A stretch of 64,000 nt of DNA from Oscillospiraceae bacterium (GCA_902802045.1 CADCKQ010000003.1:186001-250000); one strand, 5' to 3'. Counted from the stretch's first letter, positions 7,225-16,414 are shown. Made by a program: numbers and translations. The notes: generated by a model from the letters alone, not told the origin.

Positions 7225-9386
7225 AAAACCGAAACCTCCTTGAGAAAATCCAGCCACTGAGGGCAGACGACCTGAGAATCGAATTTTGAGCGGAGCTTTA
7301 CGGCCTCGCTGCATATATTCTCGGTTTTTTCTCTCTCCGAAATGATGCGTTCAAGGTCCTCTGCGATCTTTCTGTAGTCTCCGACCGGGACCAGAAATCC
7401 GTTTACCCCGTCATCTATCAGCTCATTGGGGCCTCCGGAGGGGCAGTCCGTCGCTATGCATGGTACTCCGCATGCCAGCGCTTCGATGAGCGCATTCGGC
7501 ATTCCCTCATAGTCAGAGCTCAACACAAATGCAGTTCCGTTTTTAACGATCTTCATCGGATCCTTTACCGTACCGGGCATAAAGACGCTCTTTTTAAGGC
7601 CCTTCCCGGTTATATATTCCTGAAGTGCTTCTCTTTGGGTGCCCTCTCCCAGTATCACGAGCCGGTAGAGCGGATATCTGCGGTGGAAGATCTCAAAGGC
7701 ATCAACGAGACAGAAGAAGTTCTTCTGTTTTTCAAGGCGCCCTACCGAGTATATGATCTTTTCCCGCTCTGCGCCGGGCTCTATGGGCTCCGGCAGAGCA
7801 GAGATATCAAGGGGATTCGGAAGTATCCTTCCCTTTTTTCTCTGCTTTCTGGGAAAGAAACTCCTGGCCTTTTTCGTTTGGAAAATGAGCGCCGCTGACG
7901 AAGGGTATGTGAGGATTCTCATGAGTCTGGTTATCGGCTTGTCCGGCATCTTCCAGGGGTTATTTCTCTCGGATACTACGACCGGTATCTTTGTTCCTTT
8001 CATCGCCGCCAGTACGTATATCCCGATCTCTTCCGGCATCGATAAAACAACATCCGGGTATATATCAGTTAAAATATCGCGGACCTTTTTAAATCTTCGC
8101 CACTTGTTTATTAAAGGATTCTTCGAGTTTTCCTCGACCTCGTAAATATTCACATTGCCCGGAACCGTATAGAAATGTTTCGTCTTTTCAGTGAGCACGA
8201 GTGAGCAGTTTACTCCGCTTTCCGCCCAACTGTTAAGAAGCCTTGCTACCACTCTCTCAGCGCCTCCGGCAGTCAGGTTATGGGCAACGACTGCCACTCT
8301 GAATTCCTGTCTCTCCTCCCTGTAAAAGTCAAGGAGTTTCTTTGCGGCGTCATCTATATCGAGCCCTTCCTTTTCCATTCTCTCCCTGGCCAGGAGTGAT
8401 TGTTTCTCTCTGTCCCCGGCCTTCACTGATGCCATCTCATCCGCCCAGTTTTCCGGAGAACCAAGAGGAAGAAATCTCAGAAGCCCGGTCTTGTCTGCTT
8501 CTTTTGTTATGTTCTCCGAACATATGCAGATTATCCCTGAGTCTTGTGCTTCCATCAGCACAAGCGGAAGTCCCTCATGCAGGGAAGGCATTACAAATAC
8601 ATCGGCAGCACTCAGGTAATACGGGATCCTGTCGGTGTTATTGATGAATATGCAGCTTCCTTTGGGAAGAAGAGCTTCTGCTTTGGCGTGTACTTTCTCC
8701 TTTAAAGAGCCGTCCCCTATCAGTATGAGCTTCGAGTCAGGCCTTCTTTTCAACAGCTCCGCGAAAGCTTCAATAAGAAAGCTCTGGTTCTTAGCCTCGT
8801 TGAAAAGGCCGGTGTGCAGCACGCACAGACCGTTTCCTATCCCGAGAGCAGCCCTTGCTTCTTTCCTGAGTTTCGGATTGAAAGCGAACTTCTCCGTATC
8901 TATTCCGTTGTTGAAGACCTCGAAGCGCCTGTCTTTAAACAGCCATCTGCCAGCATCTGCTCCGCAGGCAGCCCTCAGATTGCAGTATCTGTAGAAGGAA
9001 GGCCTCAGGACGGCATCCAGTATCTTGAATCTCGAGGCAGTGTTGTGGCTGTGAGCGATCCGAAGCGGCACCCCGGCATTGAATGCGGCTTCCATCTCAA
9101 GCGCCAGAGTCGCCGAATTACCGTGAGCATGCACGGCGTCTGCACCTCTGAAGATCTTTCCAAGCTGTTTCCTATATTCAAGCGGGTGCTTGAGCCTTGA
9201 CAGAACATAGACTTTTCCGCCGCTTTCGAGAAACGGGCGGGTATATTTTTCCTCCGGCTCATTTATGCACACCAGATCAAAGCGGATGTCTTTTGCGAGC
9301 TTCAGTATAGCCGTGCAGTAGCCCAGCATCACGTTCGTAATGCCGTTTGCCCCTGTTTCAACTGTGTTTACCTGGACTATTCTCAT
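7221..9386 (-). CDS. Tandem fusion of two family 4 glycosyltransferases
   Basis: 721 residues in a single unbroken frame that contains two complete GT-B enzymes. The first (1 to about 358) has an NGIDTEKF linker and the nucleotide-sugar motif PSLHEGLPLVLMEAQ. The second (about 360-721) has HNLTAGGAERVVARL at its start, a VGRLEKQKN linker and SDYEGMPNALIEALACGVP, with the E-x7-E donor-binding pattern. Each half is of normal length for the family, so this is a gene fusion and not a truncated pair. It probably adds two successive sugars to a lipid-linked repeat unit in the cytoplasm. Its ATG abuts the stop of the GT2 gene, and the next gene overlaps by four bases. Confidence 0.85.
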   Translation of the reverse strand: MRIVQVNTVETGANGITNVMLGYCTAILKLAKDIRFDLVCINEPEEKYTRPFLESGGKVYVLSRLKHPLEYRKQLGKIFRGADAVHAHGNSATLALEMEAAFNAGVPLRIAHSHNTASRFKILDAVLRPSFYRYCNLRAACGADAGRWLFKDRRFEVFNNGIDTEKFAFNPKLRKEARAALGIGNGLCVLHTGLFNEAKNQSFLIEAFAELLKRRPDSKLILIGDGSLKEKVHAKAEALLPKGSCIFINNTDRIPYYLSAADVFVMPSLHEGLPLVLMEAQDSGIICICSENITKEADKTGLLRFLPLGSPENWADEMASVKAGDREKQSLLARERMEKEGLDIDDAAKKLLDFYREERQEFRVAVVAHNLTAGGAERVVARLLNSWAESGVNCSLVLTEKTKHFYTVPGNVNIYEVEENSKNPLINKWRRFKKVRDILTDIYPDVVLSMPEEIGIYVLAAMKGTKIPVVVSERNNPWKMPDKPITRLMRILTYPSSAALIFQTKKARSFFPRKQRKKGRILPNPLDISALPEPIEPGAEREKIIYSVGRLEKQKNFFCLVDAFEIFHRRYPLYRLVILGEGTQREALQEYITGKGLKKSVFMPGTVKDPMKIVKNGTAFVLSSDYEGMPNALIEALACGVPCIATDCPSGGPNELIDDGVNGFLVPVGDYRKIAEDLERIISEREKTENICSEAVKLRSKFDSQVVCPQWLDFLKEVSVL

Positions 9387-10250
9387 TTACTGTTTCAAGT
9401 CTCCGGTCTCTTCAAAGGGTTTGGGATTCAGCATCTGCTCGTATATTTTAGTATCAACCAGATTCCTGTACCATCTGTGATACATGTAATTGAATATGTA
9501 TCCGGGCCTTCCGTCAAGAAAACCTCCCTTAAATATATAATAATACACGAAGAGGAACCAGGACCTTGAGAACATCGGAAGCTTATAGTAAAAACCGAAT
9601 TTTTTCCTTCTCGTCTCTGCGACATACCTGTCGTTTTCTATTTCGGCGCTCTTGCCTTCCTTAAACTCGAAATAGTCCTGCATCTCGCGGGTGGCGTACC
9701 AGTTCATCTTGTTTATCCAATGGGTCATATCCTTGAAATCCTCATGGATAAACCGTTCTTTGCAGGATATAGACTTTCCTTCCGACAGCACTGTATGCTC
9801 GTCCATTCTCCGATCTTCTATCCTTCCTATACCCGTTTTGAACATCACGATCCTGCGCTTGTTGGCTGCCCCGTGCTTTAAAACTCTTCCGAGAAAAACG
9901 AGCCAGGCCTCTGTCGAAAATCCGTTAATGTCGTCATCCACGTGCTCCAAGGCAAGAGCCGCAAGTTCCTCTTTCAACGCCGGTGTAAGCCTCTCGTCTG
10001 CATCCAGTCTGTAGGTCCATTTAGTCGTTATATCGGTGTTATCGAGTGCCCAGTTGAACTGTTTCGAGTAGTTTTCAAATGGGTGAAAATAAACATCTGC
10101 CCCGTACTGCTCAGCAATGGAACAGGTTCCGTCTTCGCTCCCGCAATCCACGACCACTGTCCGTTTTGCAAAACCCTTGAGTGATTCAAGACAGTCTATA
10201 AGGTTTTTCTCTTCATTTTTTGTCAGTATTACCGCAGTTACGTCAGTCAT
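9387..10250 (-). CDS. Family 2 glycosyltransferase (WaaE/KdtX-like)
   Basis: 287 residues. It begins with VTAVILTKNEEKNL and has VVDCGSEDGT for nucleotide binding and YRLDADERL with the DXD-like metal site. A later W-x-x-K/R-rich part (RRKKFGFYYKL, then a membrane-associated YIFKGGFLDGRPGY) matches the WaaE/KdtX subgroup that adds glucose or a similar sugar to surface glycans. The ATG at 10250 has GGGAG seven bases before it; an ATG six codons upstream lacks such a site. First gene of the five-gene polysaccharide operon, with a consensus promoter. Confidence 0.85.
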   Translation of the reverse strand: MTDVTAVILTKNEEKNLIDCLESLKGFAKRTVVVDCGSEDGTCSIAEQYGADVYFHPFENYSKQFNWALDNTDITTKWTYRLDADERLTPALKEELAALALEHVDDDINGFSTEAWLVFLGRVLKHGAANKRRIVMFKTGIGRIEDRRMDEHTVLSEGKSISCKERFIHEDFKDMTHWINKMNWYATREMQDYFEFKEGKSAEIENDRYVAETRRKKFGFYYKLPMFSRSWFLFVYYYIFKGGFLDGRPGYIFNYMYHRWYRNLVDTKIYEQMLNPKPFEETGDLKQ

Positions 10251-10283
10251 GGGTTTTCTCCCGGACATAAAATTTCAACGTAT

Positions 10284-10312
10284 ATTATATATTTTCCCCC
10301 TTTTTATTTCAA
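10284..10312 (-). promoter_or_regulatory. Sigma-A promoter of the polysaccharide operon
   Basis: Minus strand TTGAAA (10307-10312), 17-base spacer, TATAAT (10284-10289). It diverges from the galK promoter; the two -35 boxes are seven bases apart. Confidence 0.75.
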
Positions 10313-10319
10313 CGCTTAA

Positions 10320-10348
10320 TTGACTTTGGGTACCAAATGTCATAAACT
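10320..10348 (+). promoter_or_regulatory. Sigma-A promoter of galK
   Basis: TTGACT (10320-10325), 17-base spacer, TAAACT (10343-10348), with a weak -10. Transcription would start about 38 bases before the ATG. Confidence 0.55.
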
Positions 10349-10392
10349 GTATTAACAATCCTAAAACCGATCTCTTCAAAGGGAGTTTTCAT

Positions 10393-11472
10393 ATGAAACG
10401 TACTGTTTTTGCCCCCGGCAGGACAGAACTCGCCGGAAATCATACAGACCATCAGAAAGGCAGAATACTCGCCTCGGCCGTCGATCTCGGCCTCTATGCT
10501 GAAACAGAAGCCAACGGCACCGATTTAATCAACATCTCCTCCGGCGGATACGATCCTTTTGAGGTAAATCTCAAAAAGCTGACTGTGAACCCCTCCGAAT
10601 TCGGCTCATCCAAATCCCTCGTCAGGGGTGTCGCCGCAGGTTTTAAAGACCTCGGACTAAAGACGGGCGGCTTTGACGCAGTTATCAGGAGCACTCTTCC
10701 CGCAGGCTCCGGTTTAAGTTCCTCCGCAGCCTTCTCAGTCCTGATTGGAAACATCTTTTCAGAGCTTTTCAATGATTCCTCTGTGGACAGAGTGGTCATC
10801 GCACGTATAGCCCAAAGCGCCGAAAACGCCTTCTTCGGAAAGCCCTGCGGGCTCATGGACCAGCTCGCCTGTTCAGTTGGACATACAGTCTATGTCGATT
10901 TCTCCACCAACGAAATAGAGTCCATCAATGCAGATTTCGCTGCAATGGGCCTCACTTTGAGTCTCACGGACACAGGCGGAAGCCATGCAGGCCTTGACAC
11001 GTCTTATGCCCGCATTCCCGCAGACATGAAATATATAGCAAACCTCTTCGACAAGGCAGTTCTTGCTGATGTGGATCCTGCTGAGTTTGCCGCCAAAGGC
11101 TGGTCCAAGGAAGACAGGCCGGTCAGAAGAGCTATGCATTTCTTCGGCGAAAACGAGCGCGTCCCCAAGATGCGCGATGCTTTGAAGTCCGGAGATGCAA
11201 AAACATACATACGCCTCATGAACGAAAGCGGGCGCTCATCTGAAGAGCTTCTAAACAACATCGTCACCTCGGCGACCGGTGATCTCAAGCTCAAGGAAGG
11301 ACTCGATCTTGCCGGAAAGATCCTCAACGGAAAAGGCGCTTGGAGAGTACACGGAGGCGGCTTTGCAGGCTGTGTTCAGGCTCTCTGCCCGACGGATTTC
11401 TTCGGAGAATATAAGGCAAAGATGGAAGAAGTCTTCGGAAAAGATTCCTGCATGGAAATAAAGCTGAAATAA
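10393..11472 (+). CDS. galK: Galactokinase (GHMP kinase)
   Basis: 359 residues. It begins with the galactokinase signature GRTELAGNHTDHQKG, which contacts galactose, followed by the GHMP ATP-binding motif LPAGSGLSSSAAF and the C-terminal glycine motif VHGGGFAGCVQ. It phosphorylates galactose to galactose 1-phosphate in the Leloir pathway. AAAGGGAG precedes the ATG. No galT or galE neighbours it, but the epimerase of the divergent operon also handles nucleotide sugars. The protein is slightly short for GalK (380-390 residues is usual), and some GHMP sugar kinases look alike, so the substrate is not certain. Confidence 0.85.
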   Translation: MKRTVFAPGRTELAGNHTDHQKGRILASAVDLGLYAETEANGTDLINISSGGYDPFEVNLKKLTVNPSEFGSSKSLVRGVAAGFKDLGLKTGGFDAVIRSTLPAGSGLSSSAAFSVLIGNIFSELFNDSSVDRVVIARIAQSAENAFFGKPCGLMDQLACSVGHTVYVDFSTNEIESINADFAAMGLTLSLTDTGGSHAGLDTSYARIPADMKYIANLFDKAVLADVDPAEFAAKGWSKEDRPVRRAMHFFGENERVPKMRDALKSGDAKTYIRLMNESGRSSEELLNNIVTSATGDLKLKEGLDLAGKILNGKGAWRVHGGGFAGCVQALCPTDFFGEYKAKMEEVFGKDSCMEIKLK

Positions 11473-11502
11473 TACGGAAAAAATATATATAAAACAGATA
11501 AA

Positions 11503-11527
11503 AACCTTGACTCAGTCAGGGTTTTTT
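11503..11527 (+). terminator. galK terminator
   Basis: Nine-base stem 11503-11511/11515-11523 with a three-base loop, followed by four more T. The same bases carry the rpsB -35 box. Confidence 0.75.
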
Positions 11528-11535
11528 GCTAATAT
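11507..11535 (+). promoter_or_regulatory. rpsB promoter, embedded in the galK terminator
   Basis: TTGACT (11507-11512), 17-base spacer, TAATAT (11530-11535). The predicted start at about 11541 coincides with the first bases of the leader stem. Confidence 0.7.
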
Positions 11536-11539
11536 ATCA

Positions 11540-11613
11540 GGGCATTTCGCACGGGGTGCGGACCTTCAGCCATGTGGCCCTTAAAAACGGGTTTGGTTCA
11601 AGGGGAGATGCCC
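11540..11613 (+). ncRNA. Structured rpsB leader, candidate S2 autoregulatory RNA
   Basis: A closing stem of nine pairs (11540-11548 with 11605-11613) encloses smaller hairpins: GCAC/GTGC around 11549-11559, GCC/GGC around 11569-11578, and CCC/GGG around 11578-11591. The RNA starts at the promoter's predicted start and ends about 35 bases before the rpsB ATG. S2 is known to control its own leader in other bacteria; that this RNA binds S2 is inference. Confidence 0.55.
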
Positions 11614-11647
11614 CCGGAGGAAAATAACAAAAATAAGGAGAAAACCA

Positions 11648-12415
11648 ATGGCATCAGTAGTTTCCATGAAACAGCTGCTTGAAGCCGGTGTCCACTTCGG
11701 GCACCAGACTAGGCGCTGGAACCCCAAGATGGCCGAGTACATTTACTGCGAACGTAACGGCATCTACATCATCGACCTTCAGAAGACGGTCAAAAAACTT
11801 GAAGAGGCATACAATTTTGTACGCCAGCTCTCCGAAAATGGCGAGACAATACTCTTTGTCGGAACCAAGAAGCAGGCTTCCGACGCTATCCGCGAAGAAG
11901 CTTCCCGCGTAGGCATGTACTACGTCAACGCACGTTGGCTCGGCGGAATGCTTACGAATTTCAAGACCATGCGCACCCGTATAGACCGTCTGGCTCAGCT
12001 CAAAAAGATGCAGGAAGACGGCACTTTCGACATGCTCCCCAAGAAGGAAGTCATGAAGCACCTCGGTGAGATGGAAAAACTTGAAAAGTATCTCGGCGGT
12101 GTAAAAGAGATGAAGAAGCTTCCCGGAGCAATGTTTGTCGTAGACCCGCGCAAGGAACACAATGCTATCGCAGAAGCCCGTAAACTCCACATCCCCATAA
12201 TAGCCATCGTCGACACGAACTGTGATCCGGATGAGGTTGACTATGTCATTCCTGCAAACGATGACGCTATCCGTGCAATAAAGCTCATTGCTTCTACTAT
12301 GGCCAATGCCGTTCAGGAAGGCCGCCAGGGAGAAGATGCAGCTGTTGAAGAAGTAACCGAGGAAATTCCTGCAGAAGAAATCCCCGCAGAAGCCGCACAG
12401 GCAGAGGAGGAATAA
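11648..12415 (+). CDS. rpsB: 30S ribosomal protein S2
   Basis: 255 residues. It begins with the conserved [20 protein letters not shown] and contains [22 protein letters not shown] and DPRKEHNA, all S2 hallmarks. The last 35 residues are an acidic Glu/Ala tail, as in many Firmicutes. S2 joins the small subunit late and helps recruit S1 or stabilise mRNA. A strong AAGGAG precedes the ATG. It forms the usual rpsB-tsf operon; tsf begins two bases after the rpsB stop. Confidence 0.97.
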   Translation: MASVVSMKQLLEAGVHFGHQTRRWNPKMAEYIYCERNGIYIIDLQKTVKKLEEAYNFVRQLSENGETILFVGTKKQASDAIREEASRVGMYYVNARWLGGMLTNFKTMRTRIDRLAQLKKMQEDGTFDMLPKKEVMKHLGEMEKLEKYLGGVKEMKKLPGAMFVVDPRKEHNAIAEARKLHIPIIAIVDTNCDPDEVDYVIPANDDAIRAIKLIASTMANAVQEGRQGEDAAVEEVTEEIPAEEIPAEAAQAEEE

Positions 12416-12417
12416 TT

Positions 12418-13350
12418 ATGGCATTTACAGCTCAGGATGTTAAAACTCTCCGTGAGATGACAAACGTCGGCATGATGGACTGCAAAAAGGCTCTCCAGGC
12501 ATGCGACGGCGACATGGATAAAGCAGTCGACTGGCTCCGTGAAAAGGGCCTCGCAAAGGCTGCCAAAAAGGCAGGGCGCATTGCCGCAGAAGGCATGGCT
12601 TATGCCCGTGTATGCTCTCAGTGCGGGCGCGGAGTCATAGTTGAAGTCAACTGTGAGACCGACTTCTGCGCAAAAAGTGAACTGTTCGTCGGGTTTGTAA
12701 AAGACATTGCCAAGACCGTACTGAACGAGAATCCTTCCGATCTCGACGCTCTGATGAGCAGCAAATACGAAGGCTCAGATCTCACGGTTGCCGAGATCCT
12801 TCCCGAAAAGGTCATGAGCATCGGTGAAAACCTCCAGATCCGCCGTTTTGCCCGTTTTGACAACGGCACAAACGTCGCCTATGTCCATATGGGGGGCACC
12901 CGCGCAGTTCTGGTGAATCTCGCTGTCGAAGGCAATATTGACGCCACAGAGATAGGCAAAAATGTTGCAATGCAGATAGCAGCCATGAATCCCAAATATT
13001 GGGACAAGAGCCTTGTTCCCCAGGCAGACCTTGACCATGAGAGAGATGTCCAGGTCGCACTTATGGATAATGACCCGAAGATGGCCTCCAAGCCTCAGGC
13101 TATTAAAGAGAAGATCGCAACCGGCAAGCTGAACGCTTTCTTCAAAGAGAACTGCCTGCTCCAGCAGGATTTCGTTCGCAGCGACCTGTTCCAGGGCTCA
13201 GTTGAAGGATACATCAATGATGCAGCCAAGAAACTCGGCGGGTCCGTTAAATTTGTCGATGCCATACACTACATTAAGGGCGAAGGCATTGAGAAGAAAG
13301 AAGAAGATTTTGCAGCAGAAGTTGCAAAACAGATGAACCAAGGCAAATAA
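12418..13350 (+). CDS. tsf: Elongation factor Ts
   Basis: 310 residues. The N-terminal UBA-like domain reads TAQDVKTLREMTNVGMMDCKKAL, then comes the EF-Tu-contacting core motif VEVNCETDFCAKSE, followed by the duplicated core domains. It recycles EF-Tu by releasing GDP. The short CSQCGRG insertion near residue 63 adds cysteines not usual in the family. It is the second gene of the rpsB operon and is followed by a terminator. Confidence 0.97.
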   Translation: MAFTAQDVKTLREMTNVGMMDCKKALQACDGDMDKAVDWLREKGLAKAAKKAGRIAAEGMAYARVCSQCGRGVIVEVNCETDFCAKSELFVGFVKDIAKTVLNENPSDLDALMSSKYEGSDLTVAEILPEKVMSIGENLQIRRFARFDNGTNVAYVHMGGTRAVLVNLAVEGNIDATEIGKNVAMQIAAMNPKYWDKSLVPQADLDHERDVQVALMDNDPKMASKPQAIKEKIATGKLNAFFKENCLLQQDFVRSDLFQGSVEGYINDAAKKLGGSVKFVDAIHYIKGEGIEKKEEDFAAEVAKQMNQGK

Positions 13351-13362
13351 GAGAATTTATAC

Positions 13363-13390
13363 AGCGGCTCATCCGAGCCGCTTATTTTTA
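13363..13390 (+). terminator. rpsB-tsf terminator
   Basis: Stem of eight pairs, 13363-13370 with 13375-13382, loop ATCC, then TATTTTTAT. Confidence 0.85.
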
Positions 13391-13398
13391 TAGTTTAT

Positions 13399-14232
13399 AT
13401 GGGAAAATACAAACTTTTTGCATATGATCTGGACGGGACCCTTCTCGCGACAGACAAGAATCTTCCGGAGGAAAACAGGCGTGCTCTTGCTGAAGCTTAC
13501 AAAAAGGGCAATATCCTCGTTCCCGCCACAGGAAGGATCTATCTCGGGATCTCCGAGCTGATAAGAAATATGGGCGTTTCCCGATATTATATATGCTGCA
13601 ACGGCGCCGTTGTTCTGGACGCGGAGACCGGAGAGACAATATATTCTGCCGACCTCCCGCTTGAAGATGCCCTTAAGATCTCAGATCATATCTGCTCACA
13701 ATTTGACGCTGCATGGGGCTGTTATCAGGACGGGCGCGGTTTCATGTCTTCGGAAGACAGAGCCAATCTCGCCCATTTCTTCGAGGACAAATTCATGCTG
13801 GACTATATCCTGAGCGCGCACTCGGGTGTCCCGGATTTCCGGGGCATGCTTATAAGAAAAGGCCGCGGAATGCATAAGTGTTCGTTTTATTTTGCGGATA
13901 AAGCCGAGCGACAGTACTGCCTTGAAACACTGCCGAAGCTTTTCCCTCACATCAAATTCACATCATCTGTCCCCAATAATATAGAGTGCAATTCCTTTCA
14001 GGCCGATAAAGGTCTGGCTTTGAATGCTCTCTGCAGCTTTCTCGGAATTCCGGAGGCTTCCTCTGTCGCATTCGGAGACGGGACTAATGATATCGCTATG
14101 CTCAAAGCTGCAGGGCTCGGAGTTGCAATGGCAAACGCTCCCGATGAAGTCAAAGCATCAGCAGATATCACAGCCGATACCAACGACAACGCCGGCGTTG
14201 GAAAAATGATTCTCTCCCTTATTGAAGCATAA
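13399..14232 (+). CDS. Cof-type HAD phosphatase
   Basis: 277 residues. Motif I is DLDGTLLATD at the start, and motif IV is FGDGTNDIAML near residue 226, with a typical C2B cap between them. Such enzymes dephosphorylate sugar phosphates, nucleotides or cofactor precursors in the cytoplasm; the substrate cannot be told. It starts nine bases after the tsf terminator tail, with no Shine-Dalgarno site and no separate promoter visible, so it may depend on read-through or be leaderless from the TATAGT at 13389-13394. Confidence 0.85.
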   Translation: MGKYKLFAYDLDGTLLATDKNLPEENRRALAEAYKKGNILVPATGRIYLGISELIRNMGVSRYYICCNGAVVLDAETGETIYSADLPLEDALKISDHICSQFDAAWGCYQDGRGFMSSEDRANLAHFFEDKFMLDYILSAHSGVPDFRGMLIRKGRGMHKCSFYFADKAERQYCLETLPKLFPHIKFTSSVPNNIECNSFQADKGLALNALCSFLGIPEASSVAFGDGTNDIAMLKAAGLGVAMANAPDEVKASADITADTNDNAGVGKMILSLIEA

Positions 14233-14247
14233 AACAGCAGTCATAAG

Positions 14248-14282
14248 AATTCCGGAGCATTAATGCTCCGGAATTTCTTTTC
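14248..14282. terminator. Terminator between convergent genes
   Basis: Perfect 13-base stem 14248-14260/14263-14275 followed by TTCTTTT on the plus strand. It ends the HAD gene and may also serve the minus-strand operon that ends at 14287. Confidence 0.85.
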
Positions 14283-14286
14283 GGCT

Positions 14287-14958
14287 CTACCAGATAAACG
14301 GGATCAGCCGGTATTTCACCTTTTTTGTGTATTCTCTGTATCCGGGAAGTCCTTCTTCCAACACCAGTTCCTCGTTCCGGATCCTTTTGACGATGATCGG
14401 AATGTAGCAGAGCATTATAACGAACGAAATTACTGAGCCAAGCACCAGCGGCATTGAAAGAAACAGAAATACTGTTGCCGTATACATCGGATGTCTTACA
14501 ACACCGTATAGTCCCGTATCTATCACCTTCTGATCTTCCTGCACCTCTACCGTTCGGGAGAGATAAGTGTTCTCTCTGAGAACTTCCGCATAAACCGCAT
14601 AAGCGATCAGGAAGACAACGGAAGCAATAATACTGACACGGAAAGGGAGCATAAGCCATCCGAAACGGACGCTCATGCCCGCCGAAATGAAAGCTGCGAG
14701 GAACATGATCCCGCTGTAGAGGATCACTGTCCTCTGCTCGGATTCCTGCTCCTTTGCACTCAGTCTTTTTTTCAGAAGCTCCGGATTCCTGTACATCATG
14801 ACGAAGCCGGCAATGAACATTGGAACAAACAGGATCCCCGTCAAAATCCAGGCCTGGGTATAATGCAGGGTCCCGGCAGGAACGAAGAGGAGCAGCATAA
14901 TGACCAAAAGTCCCGCGAAAAACTTTGAGATAGCGCGCATAAACAGCTCTCTGCTCAT
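14287..14958 (-). CDS. Isoprenylcysteine carboxyl methyltransferase-like membrane protein
   Basis: 223 residues with five to six hydrophobic helices. The C-terminal half has the family signature DTGLYGVVRHPMYTA and ends EEGLPGYREYTKKVKYRLIPFIW, the SAM-binding region of ICMT/phospholipid methyltransferase-like proteins. Bacterial members methylate unknown lipids or small molecules; the family name alone does not imply prenylated proteins. The ATG overlaps the upstream hydrolase stop by four bases. Last gene of a TetR-hydrolase-methyltransferase operon. Confidence 0.75.
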   Translation of the reverse strand: MSRELFMRAISKFFAGLLVIMLLLFVPAGTLHYTQAWILTGILFVPMFIAGFVMMYRNPELLKKRLSAKEQESEQRTVILYSGIMFLAAFISAGMSVRFGWLMLPFRVSIIASVVFLIAYAVYAEVLRENTYLSRTVEVQEDQKVIDTGLYGVVRHPMYTATVFLFLSMPLVLGSVISFVIMLCYIPIIVKRIRNEELVLEEGLPGYREYTKKVKYRLIPFIW

Positions 14959-15776
14959 TGGATCTCCTCCCCAAGACCTTCCGCGAACTCCCGTATGATC
15001 CGGTTGACCTCTTCAGGCTTATCCGTATTCGAATTGTGCCCGGCATCTCTGATCCAAAAGATCTGGAGGCCTTCTTTTTTTGCCCATCTGCGGTTATAGC
15101 TTTTGGCTGAGCCCGCCCGGTCTTCTTCCCCGCAGATCAGTATCGCAGGACAGTCTATAGTATAAGGCAAGTCTGCTTCCATCGCCTCAGCCAGCATTTT
15201 CATTCCGTGACCCGCCAGAGTACAGTACTCATCCTTCGTATAGGAGCCGATGAATTGTTCCATGAGCGATCTTCCGTAAGCGGTCACAGAGCAGCCTTCC
15301 GCTCCAAGTTTTTTCAGCGTTTTCCACGGAAAGGCCCGGTACATGGGCTCAGTATGTTTCAGAAGGCTTATCTCAAAACCTGTCACATAACTGCGCTTAA
15401 GAGGCGCGGAATCGATCGAGACAAATCCGGCGGTTTCGCCGGGATACTTCTCCATATAGCACTGGGAAACATATCCTCCCATCGATTGCCCGATGAGGAC
15501 GGGACGCAGGATATGCTCAGTTTCCAGTATATTGTGAATCCATATGGCCTTATCCATAAGGTTAAAGTCATACCTGAACGGTCTCGATTCCGCATGACCC
15601 GGCGCATCCCAGGTAAGCAGGTTGTATTCATTTTCAAATGCTTCGATCTGTTTATCAAAAAGCCGGTGGTCGGCGGTGAGTCCGGGAAGAAAAACAAGTG
15701 TTTTCCTGCCGGATACGAGCTCATTTGTCCAATACCGGATGGTTCCGCATGCCGTCTCAAATGTCTTTTCAATCAT
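14955..15776 (-). CDS. Alpha/beta-hydrolase
   Basis: 273 residues. The nucleophile elbow is GQSMGG (about residues 93-98), the oxyanion region is FLPGLTADHRLF, and the catalytic His is in RDAGHNSNTDKP near the C terminus. These are the usual features of esterases and related hydrolases of the Abhydrolase_6 type. There is no signal peptide, so it acts in the cytoplasm. It overlaps both neighbours by four bases, between a TetR regulator and a membrane methyltransferase, which suggests a small detoxification or lipid-modification unit. Confidence 0.85.
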   Translation of the reverse strand: MIEKTFETACGTIRYWTNELVSGRKTLVFLPGLTADHRLFDKQIEAFENEYNLLTWDAPGHAESRPFRYDFNLMDKAIWIHNILETEHILRPVLIGQSMGGYVSQCYMEKYPGETAGFVSIDSAPLKRSYVTGFEISLLKHTEPMYRAFPWKTLKKLGAEGCSVTAYGRSLMEQFIGSYTKDEYCTLAGHGMKMLAEAMEADLPYTIDCPAILICGEEDRAGSAKSYNRRWAKKEGLQIFWIRDAGHNSNTDKPEEVNRIIREFAEGLGEEIQ

Positions 15777-16399
15777 CGCTTATCACCCTGCCTTTTGCGA
15801 ATGTATACTTTTTTCCAGAAATCAACAAGCTCATGGAAGTCCTTTTCCATAGCATCGGTGTCCATGCTCCCGCGCTGAATATATTCCCAAAGGCAGCCCT
15901 CCGACGCCCAGTACATCTCTTTATACATCATCTGCAGGTCGATGCCCGAAATAAAGTCCTCGGGATCAAGCTTTTGAAGTTTCTTTTCTGCATGGACTGC
16001 CAGATACCGCCCCATACTCCTCTGGATATCGGAACTAACCTCCGGATCTTTTTCGTAAAAAGCACGGACAGCAAATACTCCTATATCCGGATACCGCCTC
16101 ATAAGGCTGAGCTTCGCCTGCATACCGTATTCCATGCTCCCGAAAAGATCCGTCTGCTCATATGTGCCGCTTCGTTCCATTTCCTCTACCGTGATCTTCG
16201 CACACGTATCCCACAGAAAAAGATACAGCTCCTTCTTATTGCGGAAATAATGAAACAGGAGCGATTTTCTTATTCCTGCCGCATCCGCGATTTCGCTCAT
16301 CGGACTTTTCCTGTACGAGTTCCGGGAAAACACGTGAAAGCCCGCATTCAGGATCGTCTGCTGCTTCTCCTGCGGCAGGAAATAGAATTTCGGATTCAT
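15773..16399 (-). CDS. TetR-family transcriptional regulator
   Basis: 208 residues. The N-terminal helix-turn-helix spans about 15-60 with SEIADAAGIRKSLLFHYFRNKKELY, a canonical TetR recognition motif. The remainder is a helical ligand domain. First gene of its operon, with inverted repeats just upstream, so it probably represses itself and the two following genes until a ligand binds. The ATG has GGAGGT eight bases before it. Confidence 0.88.
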   Translation of the reverse strand: MNPKFYFLPQEKQQTILNAGFHVFSRNSYRKSPMSEIADAAGIRKSLLFHYFRNKKELYLFLWDTCAKITVEEMERSGTYEQTDLFGSMEYGMQAKLSLMRRYPDIGVFAVRAFYEKDPEVSSDIQRSMGRYLAVHAEKKLQKLDPEDFISGIDLQMMYKEMYWASEGCLWEYIQRGSMDTDAMEKDFHELVDFWKKVYIRKRQGDKR

Positions 16400-16414
16400 C
16401 GCAAACCTCCGTTA

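Noticed and set aside
7225..7314. 30-codon N-terminal extension of the polymerase-like gene
   Set aside because: It overlaps the glycosyltransferase coding region by 90 bases. The ATG at 7224 has AAGGAGG and the usual ATGA overlap.
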